Positions 21,034 to 31,747 of a stretch of 64,000 nucleotides of DNA are shown piece by piece. The stretch comes from Pseudomonas graminis. Lineage in GTDB: Bacteria; Pseudomonadota; Gammaproteobacteria; Pseudomonadales; Pseudomonadaceae. The stretch covers positions 62,001 through 126,000 of the forward strand of contig NZ_MDEN01000059.1 in the NCBI RefSeq assembly GCF_001705435.1, given 5' to 3'. Every line of letters starts with the position of its first letter. The stretch's first letter is position 1. A model generated the notes under the pieces. The model was not told the DNA's origin, did no database searches, and saw only the letters and a list, made by a program, of their open reading frames with translations. The position numbers were made by a program, and so were the translations under genes.

Positions 21034-22059
21034 TTACGGATTGCGGACTTTGTCCTGCACCGCCAGAGATCGAGTTGCGTGCAGCACCATGCCGTAGCTC
21101 AGTCGCTCGTACGTGCGAAAGACCATCAGCAGTCCTGAACGCTCGTCGGGAATTTTGACTTGATCACCGTTGACCCGGTCGCGCACCGTCTCACCGGTCT
21201 TGTAGATCGCCAACACGTTGCCTTCGGCCAAGCCATCGAGCCGGCCACGGTCGATGGTCACCACGTCGAACTCGCCGATCTGGGTCACGCCCCGAGGCAC
21301 GTCGATGATGTTGCCGTCGACTGCCTGCTGGGGTTCGCTGGGGACAAAAGTCGAATTGATTCGGCGCTCTTCGCTGACAAAGAGGCGGTCGCCAAGGCGC
21401 ACTTCCTGGGTCGAACGCTGCATTTGCAACGTCGCCACATCACCTTCCGTGGCGATGACTTCGCCGCTGCCGATGTCATCGGCATTGATGCCCAGCACCA
21501 CGCCGGTGACCGGATCGACGTAGGTCTTGCCCTTGCGATAGATGCCGTACGCCACATGGCTCGGCTCGAACTGTCCGCGCGCATAGATGCGGTCACCCGC
21601 GCCACTGAGCACCCGCTCGCCAGGACCGGCCACGACATGGGGCGCGGTTTCGAACTGGCTGGCGTTATCGATGATTCGGTTGTTCAGCAGAAAGGCATTG
21701 ATTGCGCCCAGCGGTATGGTCGGAATCGCCTCGGCAATCGGCGTACTGCGCACGCGCGGGGACAATTTGATGGTGCCCCGGGACGCGCCGCGATTGACCA
21801 CGATGCGTGGCTGACCATCGACGTAAATCAGATTGAGCGTATCGCCGGGGTAGATCAGATCAGGGTCGTGAACCTGTGGATTGGCGCGCCAGAGCTGCGG
21901 CCACTTCCAGGGCTGATTGAGAAATTTTCCGGAAATGTCCCAAAGTGTGTCACCGGCGACGACGGTGTAACTCTGTGGATGGCCATCCCTGAGCTGTACT
22001 TGCGCCTGGACAAGGCCGGTCGCGGCCAACAGCAGCAGGGCGAGTAGTGATTTCCTCAT
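21034..22059 (-). CDS. LysM-domain exported protein
   Basis: A 341-residue protein with a signal peptide (MRKSLLALLLLAATGLVQA), then one LysM domain at about residues 30-80 (YTVVAGDTLWDISGKFLNQPWKWPQLW), then a long conserved C-terminal region of unknown function. LysM binds N-acetylglucosamine-containing glycans such as peptidoglycan. This is the conserved Pseudomonas gene upstream of dprA and divergent from def. A role in envelope maintenance is an inference. Confidence 0.88.
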   Translation of the reverse strand: MRKSLLALLLLAATGLVQAQVQLRDGHPQSYTVVAGDTLWDISGKFLNQPWKWPQLWRANPQVHDPDLIYPGDTLNLIYVDGQPRIVVNRGASRGTIKLSPRVRSTPIAEAIPTIPLGAINAFLLNNRIIDNASQFETAPHVVAGPGERVLSGAGDRIYARGQFEPSHVAYGIYRKGKTYVDPVTGVVLGINADDIGSGEVIATEGDVATLQMQRSTQEVRLGDRLFVSEERRINSTFVPSEPQQAVDGNIIDVPRGVTQIGEFDVVTIDRGRLDGLAEGNVLAIYKTGETVRDRVNGDQVKIPDERSGLLMVFRTYERLSYGMVLHATRSLAVQDKVRNP

Positions 22060-22200
22060 GCGGTGAATCCCTTTATCATGTTGGCTTCGCGTGAAACGCT
22101 GAGTCTTGCGAGACTTCCCGTTTTACTAGGGCTGCAGCTTGTGACGTCCCAAGCCTAGCAGCCGATTTTGACTTTACCCTACAGTGCATCCCTTACGCAT

Positions 22201-22707
22201 ATGGCCATTCTAAACATCCTCGAATTTCCCGATTCGCGCCTGCGCACCATCGCCAAGCCGGTGGCTGAAGTGGACGACGGCATTCGCCAGTTGGTCGACG
22301 ACATGTTTGAAACCATGTACGAAGCCCCCGGCATCGGTCTGGCCGCGTCGCAGGTTAACGTACACAAGCGCGTGGTGGTGATGGATCTCTCCGAAGATCG
22401 CAGCGAGCCGCGGGTGTTCATCAACCCCGAGATCGAGCCGCTGACCGACGAGATGGACCAGTACCAGGAAGGCTGTCTGTCTGTTCCAGGTTTCTACGAG
22501 AACGTGGATCGCCCGCAACGGGTCAAGGTCAAGGCGCTGGACCGTGATGGCCAGCCCTATGAATTCATCGCCGAGGGCCTGCTCGCCGTGTGCATCCAGC
22601 ACGAATGCGACCACCTGAACGGCAAGCTCTTCGTTGATTACCTGTCCAATCTCAAGCGCGACCGGATCAAGAAAAAGCTGGAAAAACTCCACAAGCAAAA
22701 CGCCTGA
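22201..22707 (+). CDS. def: Peptide deformylase
   Basis: Removes the N-formyl group from nascent proteins. It has 168 residues from ATG 22201 ([15 protein letters not shown]). The three metal motifs are all present: [17 protein letters not shown] with the Cys ligand, and QHECDHLNG with two His ligands and the catalytic Glu. An in-frame start at 22168 would add 11 unrelated residues. fmt, the enzyme that adds the formyl group, follows after a REP-like spacer. Confidence 0.97.
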   Translation: MAILNILEFPDSRLRTIAKPVAEVDDGIRQLVDDMFETMYEAPGIGLAASQVNVHKRVVVMDLSEDRSEPRVFINPEIEPLTDEMDQYQEGCLSVPGFYENVDRPQRVKVKALDRDGQPYEFIAEGLLAVCIQHECDHLNGKLFVDYLSNLKRDRIKKKLEKLHKQNA

Positions 22708-22729
22708 TCCCGCCATCCTCCTTTCTACC

Positions 22730-22818
22730 GTAGGAGCCCGAGTGCCCGCGATAGCGACCTGTCCTCCGCCGCATTTGTCGGCCGACACCACGCCATCGCG
22801 GGCAAGTGCGTTTCTACA
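22730..22818. repeat. Second-type REP inverted pair between def and fmt
   Basis: Inverted arms GTAGGAGCCCGAGTGCCCGC (22730-22749) and GCGGGCAAGTGCGTTTCTAC (22798-22817) enclose a GC-rich centre. The sequence differs from the REPs at 12.3 and 16.1 kb, so it is another REP class. It is transcribed within the def-fmt unit and could affect the mRNA. Confidence 0.82.
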
Positions 22819-22839
22819 GCCTTACTTCAAGAGAAGCCC

Positions 22840-23799
22840 ATGACTGAGCCACTGCGCATCGTGTTCGCCGGCACCCCGGAATTCGCCGCCGAGCATTTGA
22901 AAGCCCTGCTCGACAGTCCCCATGACGTCATTGCGGTGTACACCCAGCCAGATCGCCCGGCCGGTCGTGGTCAGAAGCTGATGCCCAGCCCGGTCAAGCA
23001 GCTTGCCCTCCAGCACAATATTCCTGTCATGCAGCCGCCTACCTTGCGCGCACCCGAAGCCCAGGCCGAGCTGGCTGGGTTAAAGGCGGACCTGCTGGTC
23101 GTAGTCGCCTATGGCTTGATCCTGCCGCAGACCGTGCTGGATATCCCGCGTCTGGGCTGCATCAACAGTCACGCCTCGTTGCTGCCACGCTGGCGCGGTG
23201 CTGCGCCGATTCAGCGCGCGGTGCAGGCGGGCGATGCCGAAAGCGGCGTGACGGTCATGCGCATGGAAGCGGGCCTGGACACCGGCCCGATGCTGCTCAA
23301 GGTGACGACCCCGATCACAGGCGACGACACCGGCGGTACGCTGCACGATCGACTTGCCGAGCTCGGCCCACCTGCAGTGATTCAAGCCATTGCAGGGCTG
23401 GCGGACGGCACGCTGGTTGGCGAAGTGCAGAACGACAGCCTCGCCACTTACGCGCACAAACTGAACAAAGACGAAGCACGCATCGACTGGACCCGCCCGG
23501 CCGTTGAGCTGGAGCGACTGGTACGCGCCTTCAACCCATGGCCGATCTGCCACACCACGCTCAAGGGCGAATCACTGAAAGTGCTGGCCGCGCAGATCGC
23601 CGACGGGGAGGGCACGCCCGGCAGCATCATCGACGCAAGCAAAGACGGCCTGCTGGTCGCGTGCGGTGAAGGCGCGCTGCGTCTGACCCGTCTGCAACTA
23701 CCGGGCGGCAAACCTATGGGCTTCGCTGACCTGTTCAACAGCCGTCGCGAGAAGTTCGCCGTTGGCACCGTCCTCGGCCAAGCGGTGGATGCGCAATGA
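22840..23799 (+). CDS. fmt: Methionyl-tRNA formyltransferase
   Basis: Formylates initiator Met-tRNA with 10-formyl-tetrahydrofolate. It has 319 residues. The N-terminal formyltransferase domain carries [19 protein letters not shown] (catalytic Asn/His) and the [19 protein letters not shown] loop; the C-terminal OB-like tRNA-binding domain starts near residue 205. The stop overlaps the rsmB start by four bases (ATGA). Confidence 0.98.
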   Translation: MTEPLRIVFAGTPEFAAEHLKALLDSPHDVIAVYTQPDRPAGRGQKLMPSPVKQLALQHNIPVMQPPTLRAPEAQAELAGLKADLLVVVAYGLILPQTVLDIPRLGCINSHASLLPRWRGAAPIQRAVQAGDAESGVTVMRMEAGLDTGPMLLKVTTPITGDDTGGTLHDRLAELGPPAVIQAIAGLADGTLVGEVQNDSLATYAHKLNKDEARIDWTRPAVELERLVRAFNPWPICHTTLKGESLKVLAAQIADGEGTPGSIIDASKDGLLVACGEGALRLTRLQLPGGKPMGFADLFNSRREKFAVGTVLGQAVDAQ

Positions 23800-25115
23800 A
23801 CCCGCGTCTGGCCGCGGCCAAGGCACTGGCTGCCGTACTGAGCGGCAAGGCATCTCTGAACAGCTCTCTGCCCACGCAACTGGACAAGGTTGAAGACCGC
23901 GACCGCGGGCTGACCCAGGACCTGGCATTTGGCACCGCGCGCTGGGAGCCAAGGCTGTCCGCGCTGGCGGCCAAGCTGCTGCAGAAACCATTTAAAACCG
24001 CTGATAACGACGTGCAGGCCTTATTGCTGGTGGGTCTGTATCAGCTGTTCTATTCGCGAATTCCTGCCCACGCCGCTATCGGCGAAACCGTGGGCTGCGC
24101 TGACAAGCTAAAAAAACCGTGGGCAAAAGCGTTGCTCAACGCTGTGCTGCGTCGTGCTCAACGGGAAGGCGAGGCATTGCTGACGGAGCTGGAACACGAT
24201 CCGGTGGTGCGTACCGCTCATCCACGCTGGCTGCAAAAAGCGTTGAAAGCCGCGTGGCCTGAGCATTGGGAAGCGATTTGTGCGGCGAACAACGCCCACC
24301 CGCCGATGATTTTGCGGGTCAACCGCCGGCATAAAACCCGTGAGCAGTACCTTCAGCTGTTGCTGGACGCAGGCATCGGCGCAACGTCCAGCACGTTCAG
24401 CCAGGACGGCATCGTGCTCACCGAACCGGGCGATGTTCGCTCACTGCCGGGTTTCGCCGAGGGCTGGATCAGCGTTCAGGATGAGGCAGCGCAACTGGCC
24501 GCCGACTTGCTGGAGCTGGCGCCGGGTCAACGTGTGCTGGACGCCTGTTGCGCGCCGGGTGGCAAAACTTGCCATCTGCTGGAAGTACAACCGGGCCTGG
24601 CGGGCGTGGTCGCAGTGGATCTTGAAGCCAAGCGCATGGTGCGGGTCAAAGAGAACCTTGATCGCCTGGGCCTGAGTGCCGAACTCATCGCCGCCGATGC
24701 CCGCGCCACCGACCTATGGTGGGACGGCAAACCGTTCCAGCGCATTCTGCTCGACGCGCCGTGCTCGGCAACCGGCGTGATTCGTCGCCACCCCGACATC
24801 AAGCTGACCCGTCAGGCGGATGACATTCCCCCCCTCGCAACGCTGCAAGGCGAATTGCTCGACGCGCTGTGGCCGACGCTGCAGGTTGGCGGGATCTTGC
24901 TGTACGCCACATGCTCGACGCTGCCCACTGAAAATACCGAAGTCATCGCTGCATTCCTGGCGCGTACGTCGGGTGCTCGGGAGCTGGACATTGCCGGTCA
25001 GCAAGGCAAGCCACCGCCCGGTCTGAAACAGCCCCACGGCCGTCAGCTGCTGGCGCAGGAAGGCGGGCATGACGGGTTTTACTACGCCAAACTGATCAAG
25101 ATTGCGGCGGCGTGA
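23796..25115 (+). CDS. rsmB: 16S rRNA m5C967 methyltransferase
   Basis: Methylates C967 of 16S rRNA. It has 439 residues: an N-terminal NusB-like RNA-binding domain (about 1-140), then the Sun/NOL1 methyltransferase domain with the SAM loop [15 protein letters not shown], motif [18 protein letters not shown] and motif [15 protein letters not shown]; the two cysteines of motifs IV and VI are the catalytic pair. It is coupled to fmt by a four-base overlap. Confidence 0.97.
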   Translation: MNPRLAAAKALAAVLSGKASLNSSLPTQLDKVEDRDRGLTQDLAFGTARWEPRLSALAAKLLQKPFKTADNDVQALLLVGLYQLFYSRIPAHAAIGETVGCADKLKKPWAKALLNAVLRRAQREGEALLTELEHDPVVRTAHPRWLQKALKAAWPEHWEAICAANNAHPPMILRVNRRHKTREQYLQLLLDAGIGATSSTFSQDGIVLTEPGDVRSLPGFAEGWISVQDEAAQLAADLLELAPGQRVLDACCAPGGKTCHLLEVQPGLAGVVAVDLEAKRMVRVKENLDRLGLSAELIAADARATDLWWDGKPFQRILLDAPCSATGVIRRHPDIKLTRQADDIPPLATLQGELLDALWPTLQVGGILLYATCSTLPTENTEVIAAFLARTSGARELDIAGQQGKPPPGLKQPHGRQLLAQEGGHDGFYYAKLIKIAAA

Positions 25116-25162
25116 AGACGATTGCCCGGTATGACGGAATCATCATTTCAAGGAGAGACTGA

Positions 25163-26536
25163 TTGAAGATCATCATTCTCGGCGCAGGGCAGGTCGGCGG
25201 TACGCTGGCTGAGCACTTGGCGAGCGAAGCCAACGACATCACCGTCGTGGACGCCGATCAGGATCGTCTGCGAGCGTTGGGTGATCGTCTCGATATCCGT
25301 ACCGTCCATGGTCGCGGCTCGTTCCCGACCGTACTGCGTCAGGCCGGCGCCGATGACGCCGACATGCTGGTGGCCGTGACCAGCAGCGACGAGACCAACA
25401 TGGTCGCCTGCCAAGTCGCCTACACGCTGTTTCAGACCCCGACCAAGATTGCCCGTGTTCGCGAGTCGGCGTACCTGACCCGCTCAGGCCTGTTCGCCAA
25501 CGGCGCCATTCCCGTGGACGTGCTGATCAGCCCTGAGCAAGTGGTGACCCATTACATCAAACGGCTCATCGAATACCCCAGTGCCCTGCAAGTCATCGAC
25601 TTCGCCGGCGGCAAGGTGCAGATGGTGGCGGTCAAGGCGTACTACGGCGGGCCTCTGGTGGGCCAGCAGCTGCGTCAACTGCGCACGCACATGCCGAATG
25701 TGGAGACTCGCGTTGCGGCTATTTTCCGTCGCGACCGCCCGATCATTCCCCAGGGCGATACGGTTATCGAGGCTGACGACGAGGTCTTTTTCATCGCTGC
25801 CAAGGCGGATATTCGCGCCGTCATGGGCGAGATGCGTCGCCTGGATGTGAGCTACAAGCGCATCGTGATTGCCGGCGGCGGTCAGATTGGCGAGCGGCTG
25901 GCGGAAGCCATCGAGAACCGCTACCAAGTCAAGATCATCGAGATGAACCCCGCCCGATGCCGTCACCTCTCAGACACGCTGAACAACACGGTCATCCTGC
26001 AAGGCAGCTCTTCGGATCGCGACCTGCTCGTGGAAGAGAACATCGATAACGCCGACCTGTTTCTGGCGCTGACCAACGACGACGAGGCAAACATCATGTC
26101 GTCGTTGCTGGCCAAACGTCTCGGTGCGAAGAAGGTGATGACGATCATCAACAACCCGGCGTATGTCGATCTGGTGCAAGGGGGAGAGATTGATGTCGCC
26201 GTCAGCCCTCAGCTCGCCACCATCGGTACGTTGCTGGCCCACGTACGGCGCGGCGATATCGTCAGCGTGCATTCATTGCGTCGGGGCGCGGCGGAAGCCA
26301 TCGAGATCGTCGCCCATGGCGATGCCAAATCCAGCAAGGTGATTGGCAAAGCCATCATGCACATCAACTTGCCGCCCGGCACGACCATCGGCGCCATCAC
26401 ACGCGCCGACCAAGTGATCATCGCCCATGACAGCACCGTGATCGAATCGGGCGACCACGTGGTCATGTTCCTTGTGGATAAAAAGTACATCCGCGACGTG
26501 GAGCGGCTGTTTCAGGTGGGCTTGAGCTTTTTCTAG
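25163..26536 (+). CDS. trkA: Trk potassium uptake NAD-binding protein
   Basis: Peripheral regulatory subunit of the Trk K+ transporter at the inner membrane. It has 457 residues with two tandem RCK units: Rossmann motif [15 protein letters not shown] at the N-terminus and [15 protein letters not shown] near residue 235, each followed by a TrkA-C domain. The start is TTG at 25163 with AGGAGA 7 bases upstream. It is the last gene of def-fmt-rsmB-trkA. A perfect DnaA box lies inside its 3' end (26473-26481). Confidence 0.97.
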   Translation: MKIIILGAGQVGGTLAEHLASEANDITVVDADQDRLRALGDRLDIRTVHGRGSFPTVLRQAGADDADMLVAVTSSDETNMVACQVAYTLFQTPTKIARVRESAYLTRSGLFANGAIPVDVLISPEQVVTHYIKRLIEYPSALQVIDFAGGKVQMVAVKAYYGGPLVGQQLRQLRTHMPNVETRVAAIFRRDRPIIPQGDTVIEADDEVFFIAAKADIRAVMGEMRRLDVSYKRIVIAGGGQIGERLAEAIENRYQVKIIEMNPARCRHLSDTLNNTVILQGSSSDRDLLVEENIDNADLFLALTNDDEANIMSSLLAKRLGAKKVMTIINNPAYVDLVQGGEIDVAVSPQLATIGTLLAHVRRGDIVSVHSLRRGAAEAIEIVAHGDAKSSKVIGKAIMHINLPPGTTIGAITRADQVIIAHDSTVIESGDHVVMFLVDKKYIRDVERLFQVGLSFF

Positions 26537-26540
26537 AGGC

Positions 26541-27428
26541 TCAATACCAGCGCTTCTCACCTTCGGGGCGTTTCTTGAAGCGCTTCATGGTCCACATGTA
26601 TTGGCTTGGGTAGGCTCGCACGTACTTTTCAACCACCTTGCTCATGGCAGCTGCCGACGTTGCGGTGTCGGTGCTGTACATGTCGTCCGGCGCGGCTTCG
26701 AGTACGACTTTGTAGCCAGAACCATCCTCCAGACGCATCGCGTGGAGGAACACGCCAACGGCTTTGCCGCCCGCCAGCATGTTCGGTACGAACTTGCTGG
26801 TCAGCGCCATTGTTCCGCAGAAGGGCACGAATATGCCTGCCGACTCAGCGGGTTCCGGGTCCGCCGGAATGCCGACGGCGCCGCCTTTGCGCACTTCCTT
26901 GATGACGCTGAGAATGCCTTCCTTGGTCGAGGCTGCAACGCGGTTACCCAACTGGACGCGCTGCTTGCGCAGCAGATCGTCCACGGCCTTGAGCTTGGGT
27001 GGCCGGTAGAAAATGATCGGTTTGCACTGGCTGCAGTAGAAGTGGTTGAGCACTTCCCAGTTGCCCAGATGGCTGGTGATACCGACGACGCCCTTGCCCG
27101 ACGCCAGGGCATCTTTCAACACCTGAAGCCCTTCGACTTCGCGAACCAGATTGATCGACTTCTGCGCCGGCCAGATCCACGCGCAGGCGCTCTCGGTCAG
27201 GGTCTTGCCGATGTCCATCAGACTGCGGCCGACCAGTGCTTCGAGCTCTTCAGGGCTCAGTTCGGGGAAGCACTTGGACAGGTTGATGCGCGCGACGTCG
27301 CGGGACCGGTTAGGCAACTTCCACATCAGCCAGCCGATGCAGGTGCCGACCCATTGCACTGCGCGCCACGGCAACAGGGCAAACAGGCGCAATGCCCCAA
27401 CCATCAAGGCGCCTTTGAACTTATCCAC
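26541..27428 (-). CDS. LpxL/HtrB-type lipid A acyltransferase
   Basis: Predicted inner-membrane acyltransferase that adds a secondary acyl chain to lipid A. It has 295 residues with an N-terminal membrane segment (VGALRLFALLPWRAVQWVG). The catalytic HX4E motif is His120 to Glu125 (SHLGNWE), the normal version in LpxL/LpxM. The P. aeruginosa neighbour of tag is, as I recall, one of two HtrB-type late acyltransferases. The start is GTG 27428, with GGGAG upstream; that GTG lies inside a perfect DnaA box. Confidence 0.88.
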   Translation of the reverse strand: MDKFKGALMVGALRLFALLPWRAVQWVGTCIGWLMWKLPNRSRDVARINLSKCFPELSPEELEALVGRSLMDIGKTLTESACAWIWPAQKSINLVREVEGLQVLKDALASGKGVVGITSHLGNWEVLNHFYCSQCKPIIFYRPPKLKAVDDLLRKQRVQLGNRVAASTKEGILSVIKEVRKGGAVGIPADPEPAESAGIFVPFCGTMALTSKFVPNMLAGGKAVGVFLHAMRLEDGSGYKVVLEAAPDDMYSTDTATSAAAMSKVVEKYVRAYPSQYMWTMKRFKKRPEGEKRWY

Positions 27429-27467
27429 AGATCACTCCCGAATACATGAGGCGGCCATTGTAACCGT

Positions 27468-28040
27468 TCATGGGAGCCGATTATCCACATCACCCGCCAG
27501 CTCGGCGTATCGATCACAGTCAACCGTATGATCCATCACCATTCCGGTGGCCTGCATGTAGGCGTAACAGATCGTCGGGCCGACGAAGGTGAAGCCGGCT
27601 TTCTTCAGCGCTTTGCTCATCGCTTCGGCCTCGGGCGTAATGGCCGGGACTTCGCTGCGGTCCTTGAAGTGATTGACCTTTGGCTTGCCGCCGACGAATG
27701 ACCAGACGAACGCAACCGGGTCCTCCAGCCGTAGCCAGGCCAGGGCGTTCTTGCGCGCGGCATTGAGTTTGAGACGGTTGCGCACAATGCCGGGCTCCAG
27801 CATCAGCGCTTCGACTTCAGCATCGGTCATCGCAGCGATGCGCTGGACGTCGAAGCCGAACATCACTTCGCGGTAGCGCTCACGCTTTTTCAGGATGGTG
27901 ATCCACGACAGTCCGGCCTGGAACCCTTCGAGCAACAGGAACTCGAACAGCATCTGCGCATCGCGCAACGGCACACCCCACTCTTGATCGTGGTAGTCCA
28001 TGTAAAGCGGATCTTCGTTGCACCAAAAGCAGCGTGGCAT
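27468..28040 (-). CDS. tag: DNA-3-methyladenine glycosylase I
   Basis: Removes 3-methyladenine from alkylated DNA. It has 190 residues. The structural zinc ligands are Cys4, His17, His171 and Cys175 (MPRCFWC..., [14 protein letters not shown]); the active-site region is EAQAGLSW-like [15 protein letters not shown]. It is divergent from glyQ, with 82 bases between starts. A DnaA box is written into its last codons (27481-27489). Confidence 0.96.
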   Translation of the reverse strand: MPRCFWCNEDPLYMDYHDQEWGVPLRDAQMLFEFLLLEGFQAGLSWITILKKRERYREVMFGFDVQRIAAMTDAEVEALMLEPGIVRNRLKLNAARKNALAWLRLEDPVAFVWSFVGGKPKVNHFKDRSEVPAITPEAEAMSKALKKAGFTFVGPTICYAYMQATGMVMDHTVDCDRYAELAGDVDNRLP

Positions 28041-28122
28041 AGGGCTCCCAAGGGTGGAGGCGCGGCCGAATCGGGTATACTCCCGCTCTTTAAATCGCAG
28101 CCCCCCAGTACAGGTGAATTTC

Positions 28123-29070
28123 GTGAGCCAGCCTACGCCAGCCGTGCGTACCTTCCAAGACTTGATCCTCGCCCTCCAGCAATACTGGGCTGAGCAAGGT
28201 TGTGTGGTACTTCAGCCCTACGATATGGAAGTGGGCGCCGGCACTTTCCACACCGCTACGTTTCTGCGCGCCATCGGCCCGGAAACCTGGAACGCCGCCT
28301 ACGTACAACCGAGCCGTCGTCCTACCGATGGCCGTTATGGCGAGAACCCGAATCGCCTGCAGCACTACTATCAATTCCAGGTCGTCCTCAAGCCCAACCC
28401 GGACAACTTCCAGGAGCTGTACCTTGGCTCGCTGAAGCACGTGGGCCTTGACCCGCTCGTGCACGACGTCCGCTTTGTCGAAGACAACTGGGAGTCACCC
28501 ACCCTCGGCGCCTGGGGCCTGGGTTGGGAGATCTGGCTGAACGGCATGGAAGTGTCGCAATTCACCTATTTCCAACAAGTCGGCGGCATCGAGTGCTACC
28601 CGGTCACGGGTGAAATCACCTACGGCCTCGAGCGTTTGGCGATGTACCTCCAAGGCGTCGAGTCGGTCTACGACCTGGTCTGGACTGACGGCCCGTTCGG
28701 CAAAGTCACCTACGGCGATGTGTTCCATCAGAACGAAGTGGAGCAATCGACCTACAACTTCGAGCACGCCAACGTCGACAAACTGTTCGAGCTGTTCGAT
28801 TTCTATGAAAGCGAAGCCGTGCGCCTGATCGAAGTGGAGCTGCCATTGCCGAGCTACGAAATGGTCCTCAAAGCCTCTCACACCTTTAACTTGCTGGATG
28901 CCCGTCGCGCGATTTCCGTGACGGCGCGTCAGCAGTACATTCTGCGCGTCCGCACCCTGGCTCGCTCCGTGGCCCAGGCGTACCTGATGGCCCGGGCCAA
29001 GCTCGGCTTCCCGATGGCCGCACCCGATATTCGCGATGAAGTGTTGGCCAAGCTGGAGGCTGCGCAATGA
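28123..29070 (+). CDS. glyQ: Glycyl-tRNA synthetase alpha chain
   Basis: Catalytic subunit of the alpha2-beta2 glycyl-tRNA synthetase. It has 315 residues from GTG 28123 ([16 protein letters not shown]), the normal length. The class II motifs are seen in [20 protein letters not shown] and [19 protein letters not shown]. An upstream in-frame start at 28018 lies inside the divergent tag gene and is rejected. A TATACT at 28076-28081 is a possible -10. The stop overlaps the glyS start by four bases. Confidence 0.98.
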   Translation: MSQPTPAVRTFQDLILALQQYWAEQGCVVLQPYDMEVGAGTFHTATFLRAIGPETWNAAYVQPSRRPTDGRYGENPNRLQHYYQFQVVLKPNPDNFQELYLGSLKHVGLDPLVHDVRFVEDNWESPTLGAWGLGWEIWLNGMEVSQFTYFQQVGGIECYPVTGEITYGLERLAMYLQGVESVYDLVWTDGPFGKVTYGDVFHQNEVEQSTYNFEHANVDKLFELFDFYESEAVRLIEVELPLPSYEMVLKASHTFNLLDARRAISVTARQQYILRVRTLARSVAQAYLMARAKLGFPMAAPDIRDEVLAKLEAAQ

Positions 29071-31121
29071 GTGCTCAAGATTTTCTGGTTGAACTGGGCA
29101 CCGAAGAACTGCCACCCAAAGCATTGAATACCCTGGCTGATGCGTTCATGGCCGGTATCGAAAAAGGCCTGCAGGCTGCCGGTCTGACCTACAGCGCCAA
29201 GCAGGTCTATGCCGCGCCACGCCGTCTCGCCGTGCTGATTACTCAGCTCGCCACCGAGCAGCCGGATCGCAGCGTCAACCTGGACGGCCCGCCACGCCAG
29301 GCAGCGTTCGATGCCGAAGGCAATCCGACCCAGGCTGCCCTGGGTTTCGCCAAGAAGTGCGGTGTTGACCTGAGCGAAATCGATCAGAGCGGCCCGAAGC
29401 TGCGCTACAGCCAGAGCATCCCTGGCAAGCCAACGTTGAGCCTGCTGCCGACGATCATTGAAGATTCGCTGAACGACCTGCCGATTCCGAAGCGCATGCG
29501 CTGGGGGGCGCGCAGGGAAGAGTTCGTGCGTCCGACCCAGTGGCTGGTGATGCTGTTCGGCGATCAAGTCGTCGACTGCACCATTCTTGCCCAGACGTCC
29601 GGCCGTGAATCCCGTGGCCATCGCTTCCATCATCCGGACAGCGTGCGCATTTCGTCCCCTGCCAATTACGCCAGCGACTTGCGCGCGGCCCACGTGCTCG
29701 CGGATTTCAACGAGCGTCGTCAGTTGATCAGCAAGCGCGTCGAAGAGCTCGCCACGCAACACGAAGGCACCGCCATCGTGCCGCCGGCATTGCTTGATGA
29801 AGTGACTGCGCTGGTCGAGTGGCCGGTGCCGCTGGTGTGCTCGTTCGAGGAACGTTTCCTTGAAGTGCCGCAGGAAGCCCTCATCACCACGATGCAGGAC
29901 AACCAGAAGTACTTCTGCCTGCTGGATGCCGACGGCAAGCTGCTGCCGCGCTTCATTACGGTCGCTAACATCGACAGCAAGGACCCGTCCCAGATCGTCC
30001 ACGGTAACGAGAAGGTCGTTCGCCCGCGTCTGACCGACGCCGAGTTCTTCTTCAAGCAGGACAAGAAGCAAAAGCTGGAGACCTTCAACCAGCGCCTGCA
30101 GAACGTGGTGTTCCAGGCGCAATTGGGCACGGTGTTCGACAAGGCCGAGCGCGTTTCCAAGCTGGCCGCGTTCATCGCGCCCCGCATTGGCGGCGATGCC
30201 CAGCGCGCCGCGCGTGCAGGTTTGCTGTCCAAGTGCGACCTGGCGACCGAGATGGTCGGCGAGTTCCCGGAGATGCAGGGCGTTGCAGGCTACTACTACG
30301 CCTTGGCCGACGGCGAACCCGAAGACGTCGCACTGGCGTTGAACGAGCAATACATGCCGCGCGGGGCTGGCGCTGAATTGCCAGGCACGTTGACCGGCGC
30401 CGCAGTTGCCATCGCTGACAAGCTCGACACACTTGTGGGCATCTTCGGCATCGGCATGCTGCCGACCGGCAGCAAAGACCCGTACGCACTGCGCCGGGCT
30501 GCCCTCGGCATCCTGCGCATCCTGATCGAGAAGAAGCTGGATCTCGATCTGGTCAAAACCGTGCAGTTTGCCGTCGCTCAGTTCGGTGTGAAGATCAAAC
30601 CTGCCGGTCTGCCGGAACAGGTGCTCGAATTCATCTTCGATCGTCTGCGCGCGCGCTATGAAGACGAAGGCGTCGACGTTTCGGTCTACCTGTCGGTGCG
30701 CGCCTTGCAGCCCGCTTCGGCTCTGGACTTCGATCAACGTGTTCAGGCTGTCCAGGCCTTCCGCAAATTGCCTGAGGCTGCAGCACTGGCCGCCGTGAAC
30801 AAGCGGGTTTCGAATCTGCTGAGCAAGGCGGACGGCAACATCGCCCAGACCGTCGAACCGAAGTACTTCGATAACGCCAACGAGTTCTCGCTGTACTCGG
30901 CCATTCAGCAGGCAGATCAGGCGGTAGCGCCGATGTCTGCGAGCCGTCAGTACAACGAAGCGCTGACGCGTCTTGCGGCACTTCGCGAGCCTGTAGATGC
31001 CTTTTTCGAGGCAGTGATGGTCAATGCGGAAGACGCTGGCGTGCGAGCCAACCGTTACGCCTTGCTCGCCCGTCTGCGCAATCTCTTCCTCGGCGTTGCC
31101 GACATCTCCTTGTTGAGCTGA
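29067..31121 (+). CDS. glyS: Glycyl-tRNA synthetase beta chain
   Basis: tRNA-binding subunit of the heterotetrameric glycyl-tRNA synthetase. It has 684 residues, a normal length. Conserved segments are [13 protein letters not shown] at the N-terminus, the GSLN-like [20 protein letters not shown], the HD-domain region around residues 330-480, and the C-terminal DALR-like anticodon-binding helix bundle. It is translationally coupled to glyQ (ATGA). Confidence 0.98.
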   Translation: MSAQDFLVELGTEELPPKALNTLADAFMAGIEKGLQAAGLTYSAKQVYAAPRRLAVLITQLATEQPDRSVNLDGPPRQAAFDAEGNPTQAALGFAKKCGVDLSEIDQSGPKLRYSQSIPGKPTLSLLPTIIEDSLNDLPIPKRMRWGARREEFVRPTQWLVMLFGDQVVDCTILAQTSGRESRGHRFHHPDSVRISSPANYASDLRAAHVLADFNERRQLISKRVEELATQHEGTAIVPPALLDEVTALVEWPVPLVCSFEERFLEVPQEALITTMQDNQKYFCLLDADGKLLPRFITVANIDSKDPSQIVHGNEKVVRPRLTDAEFFFKQDKKQKLETFNQRLQNVVFQAQLGTVFDKAERVSKLAAFIAPRIGGDAQRAARAGLLSKCDLATEMVGEFPEMQGVAGYYYALADGEPEDVALALNEQYMPRGAGAELPGTLTGAAVAIADKLDTLVGIFGIGMLPTGSKDPYALRRAALGILRILIEKKLDLDLVKTVQFAVAQFGVKIKPAGLPEQVLEFIFDRLRARYEDEGVDVSVYLSVRALQPASALDFDQRVQAVQAFRKLPEAAALAAVNKRVSNLLSKADGNIAQTVEPKYFDNANEFSLYSAIQQADQAVAPMSASRQYNEALTRLAALREPVDAFFEAVMVNAEDAGVRANRYALLARLRNLFLGVADISLLS

Positions 31122-31132
31122 CGGCGGAGCGC

Positions 31133-31690
31133 ATGCCAGTGAAGTTGCTGATTCTCGATAGGGACGGGGTGATCAACCAGGATTCCGACGCCTACATCAA
31201 GTCGGTCGAAGAGTGGGTTCCGATTCCTGGCTCTATCGAGGCTATTGCGCAACTGAGCAAAGCCGGCTGGACGGTGGCAGTGGCCACCAACCAGTCCGGC
31301 ATCGCTCGCGGTTACTACGATCTGGCCACCCTCGATGCCATGCACGCACGCTTGCGTGAACTCGTGGCGGAGGAGGGCGGCGAGGTCGGACTGGTTGTTT
31401 ATTGCCCTCACGGCCCGGACGCGGGCTGCGATTGCCGCAAGCCAAAACCGGGCATGCTGAAGACCATTGCCCGCCATTACGCCGTGGATTTACGCGGCGT
31501 TTGGTTTGTGGGCGACAGCAAGGGTGACCTGGAGGCGGCGGTGGCCGTCGATTCACAACCTGTTCTGGTCATGACCGGCAAAGGTCAGAAGACGCGAAGC
31601 GGTGCATTACCCGCAGGCACGTTGGTTTTTGACGATCTGGCGGCGGTTGCCGCAGAACTTATTCACAACAGCGCCCCGTTGAACGGCTAA
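31133..31690 (+). CDS. gmhB: D-glycero-beta-D-manno-heptose 1,7-bisphosphate 7-phosphatase
   Basis: HAD phosphatase of ADP-heptose synthesis for the lipopolysaccharide inner core. It has 185 residues. Nucleophile Asp9 and acid Asp11 are in LILDRDGVIN; the zinc loop is Cys91, His93, Cys99 and Cys101 (CPHGPDAGCDC); the last motif is VGDSKGDLEAA. It lies 11 bases after glyS and 57 before the acyltransferase, in one run of genes reading towards the origin. Confidence 0.95.
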   Translation: MPVKLLILDRDGVINQDSDAYIKSVEEWVPIPGSIEAIAQLSKAGWTVAVATNQSGIARGYYDLATLDAMHARLRELVAEEGGEVGLVVYCPHGPDAGCDCRKPKPGMLKTIARHYAVDLRGVWFVGDSKGDLEAAVAVDSQPVLVMTGKGQKTRSGALPAGTLVFDDLAAVAAELIHNSAPLNG

Positions 31691-31747
31691 CAGCTCTTCA
31701 ACGGCTCGCTCAATTCGGGCAATTGCCCCGTAACGGTAAAAGCAGCT

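Noticed and set aside
28929-30737. Long open frame (602 codons) opposite glyS
   Set aside because: High GC at third codon positions keeps the antisense frame open. The glyS protein is fully conserved and the antisense product resembles nothing.
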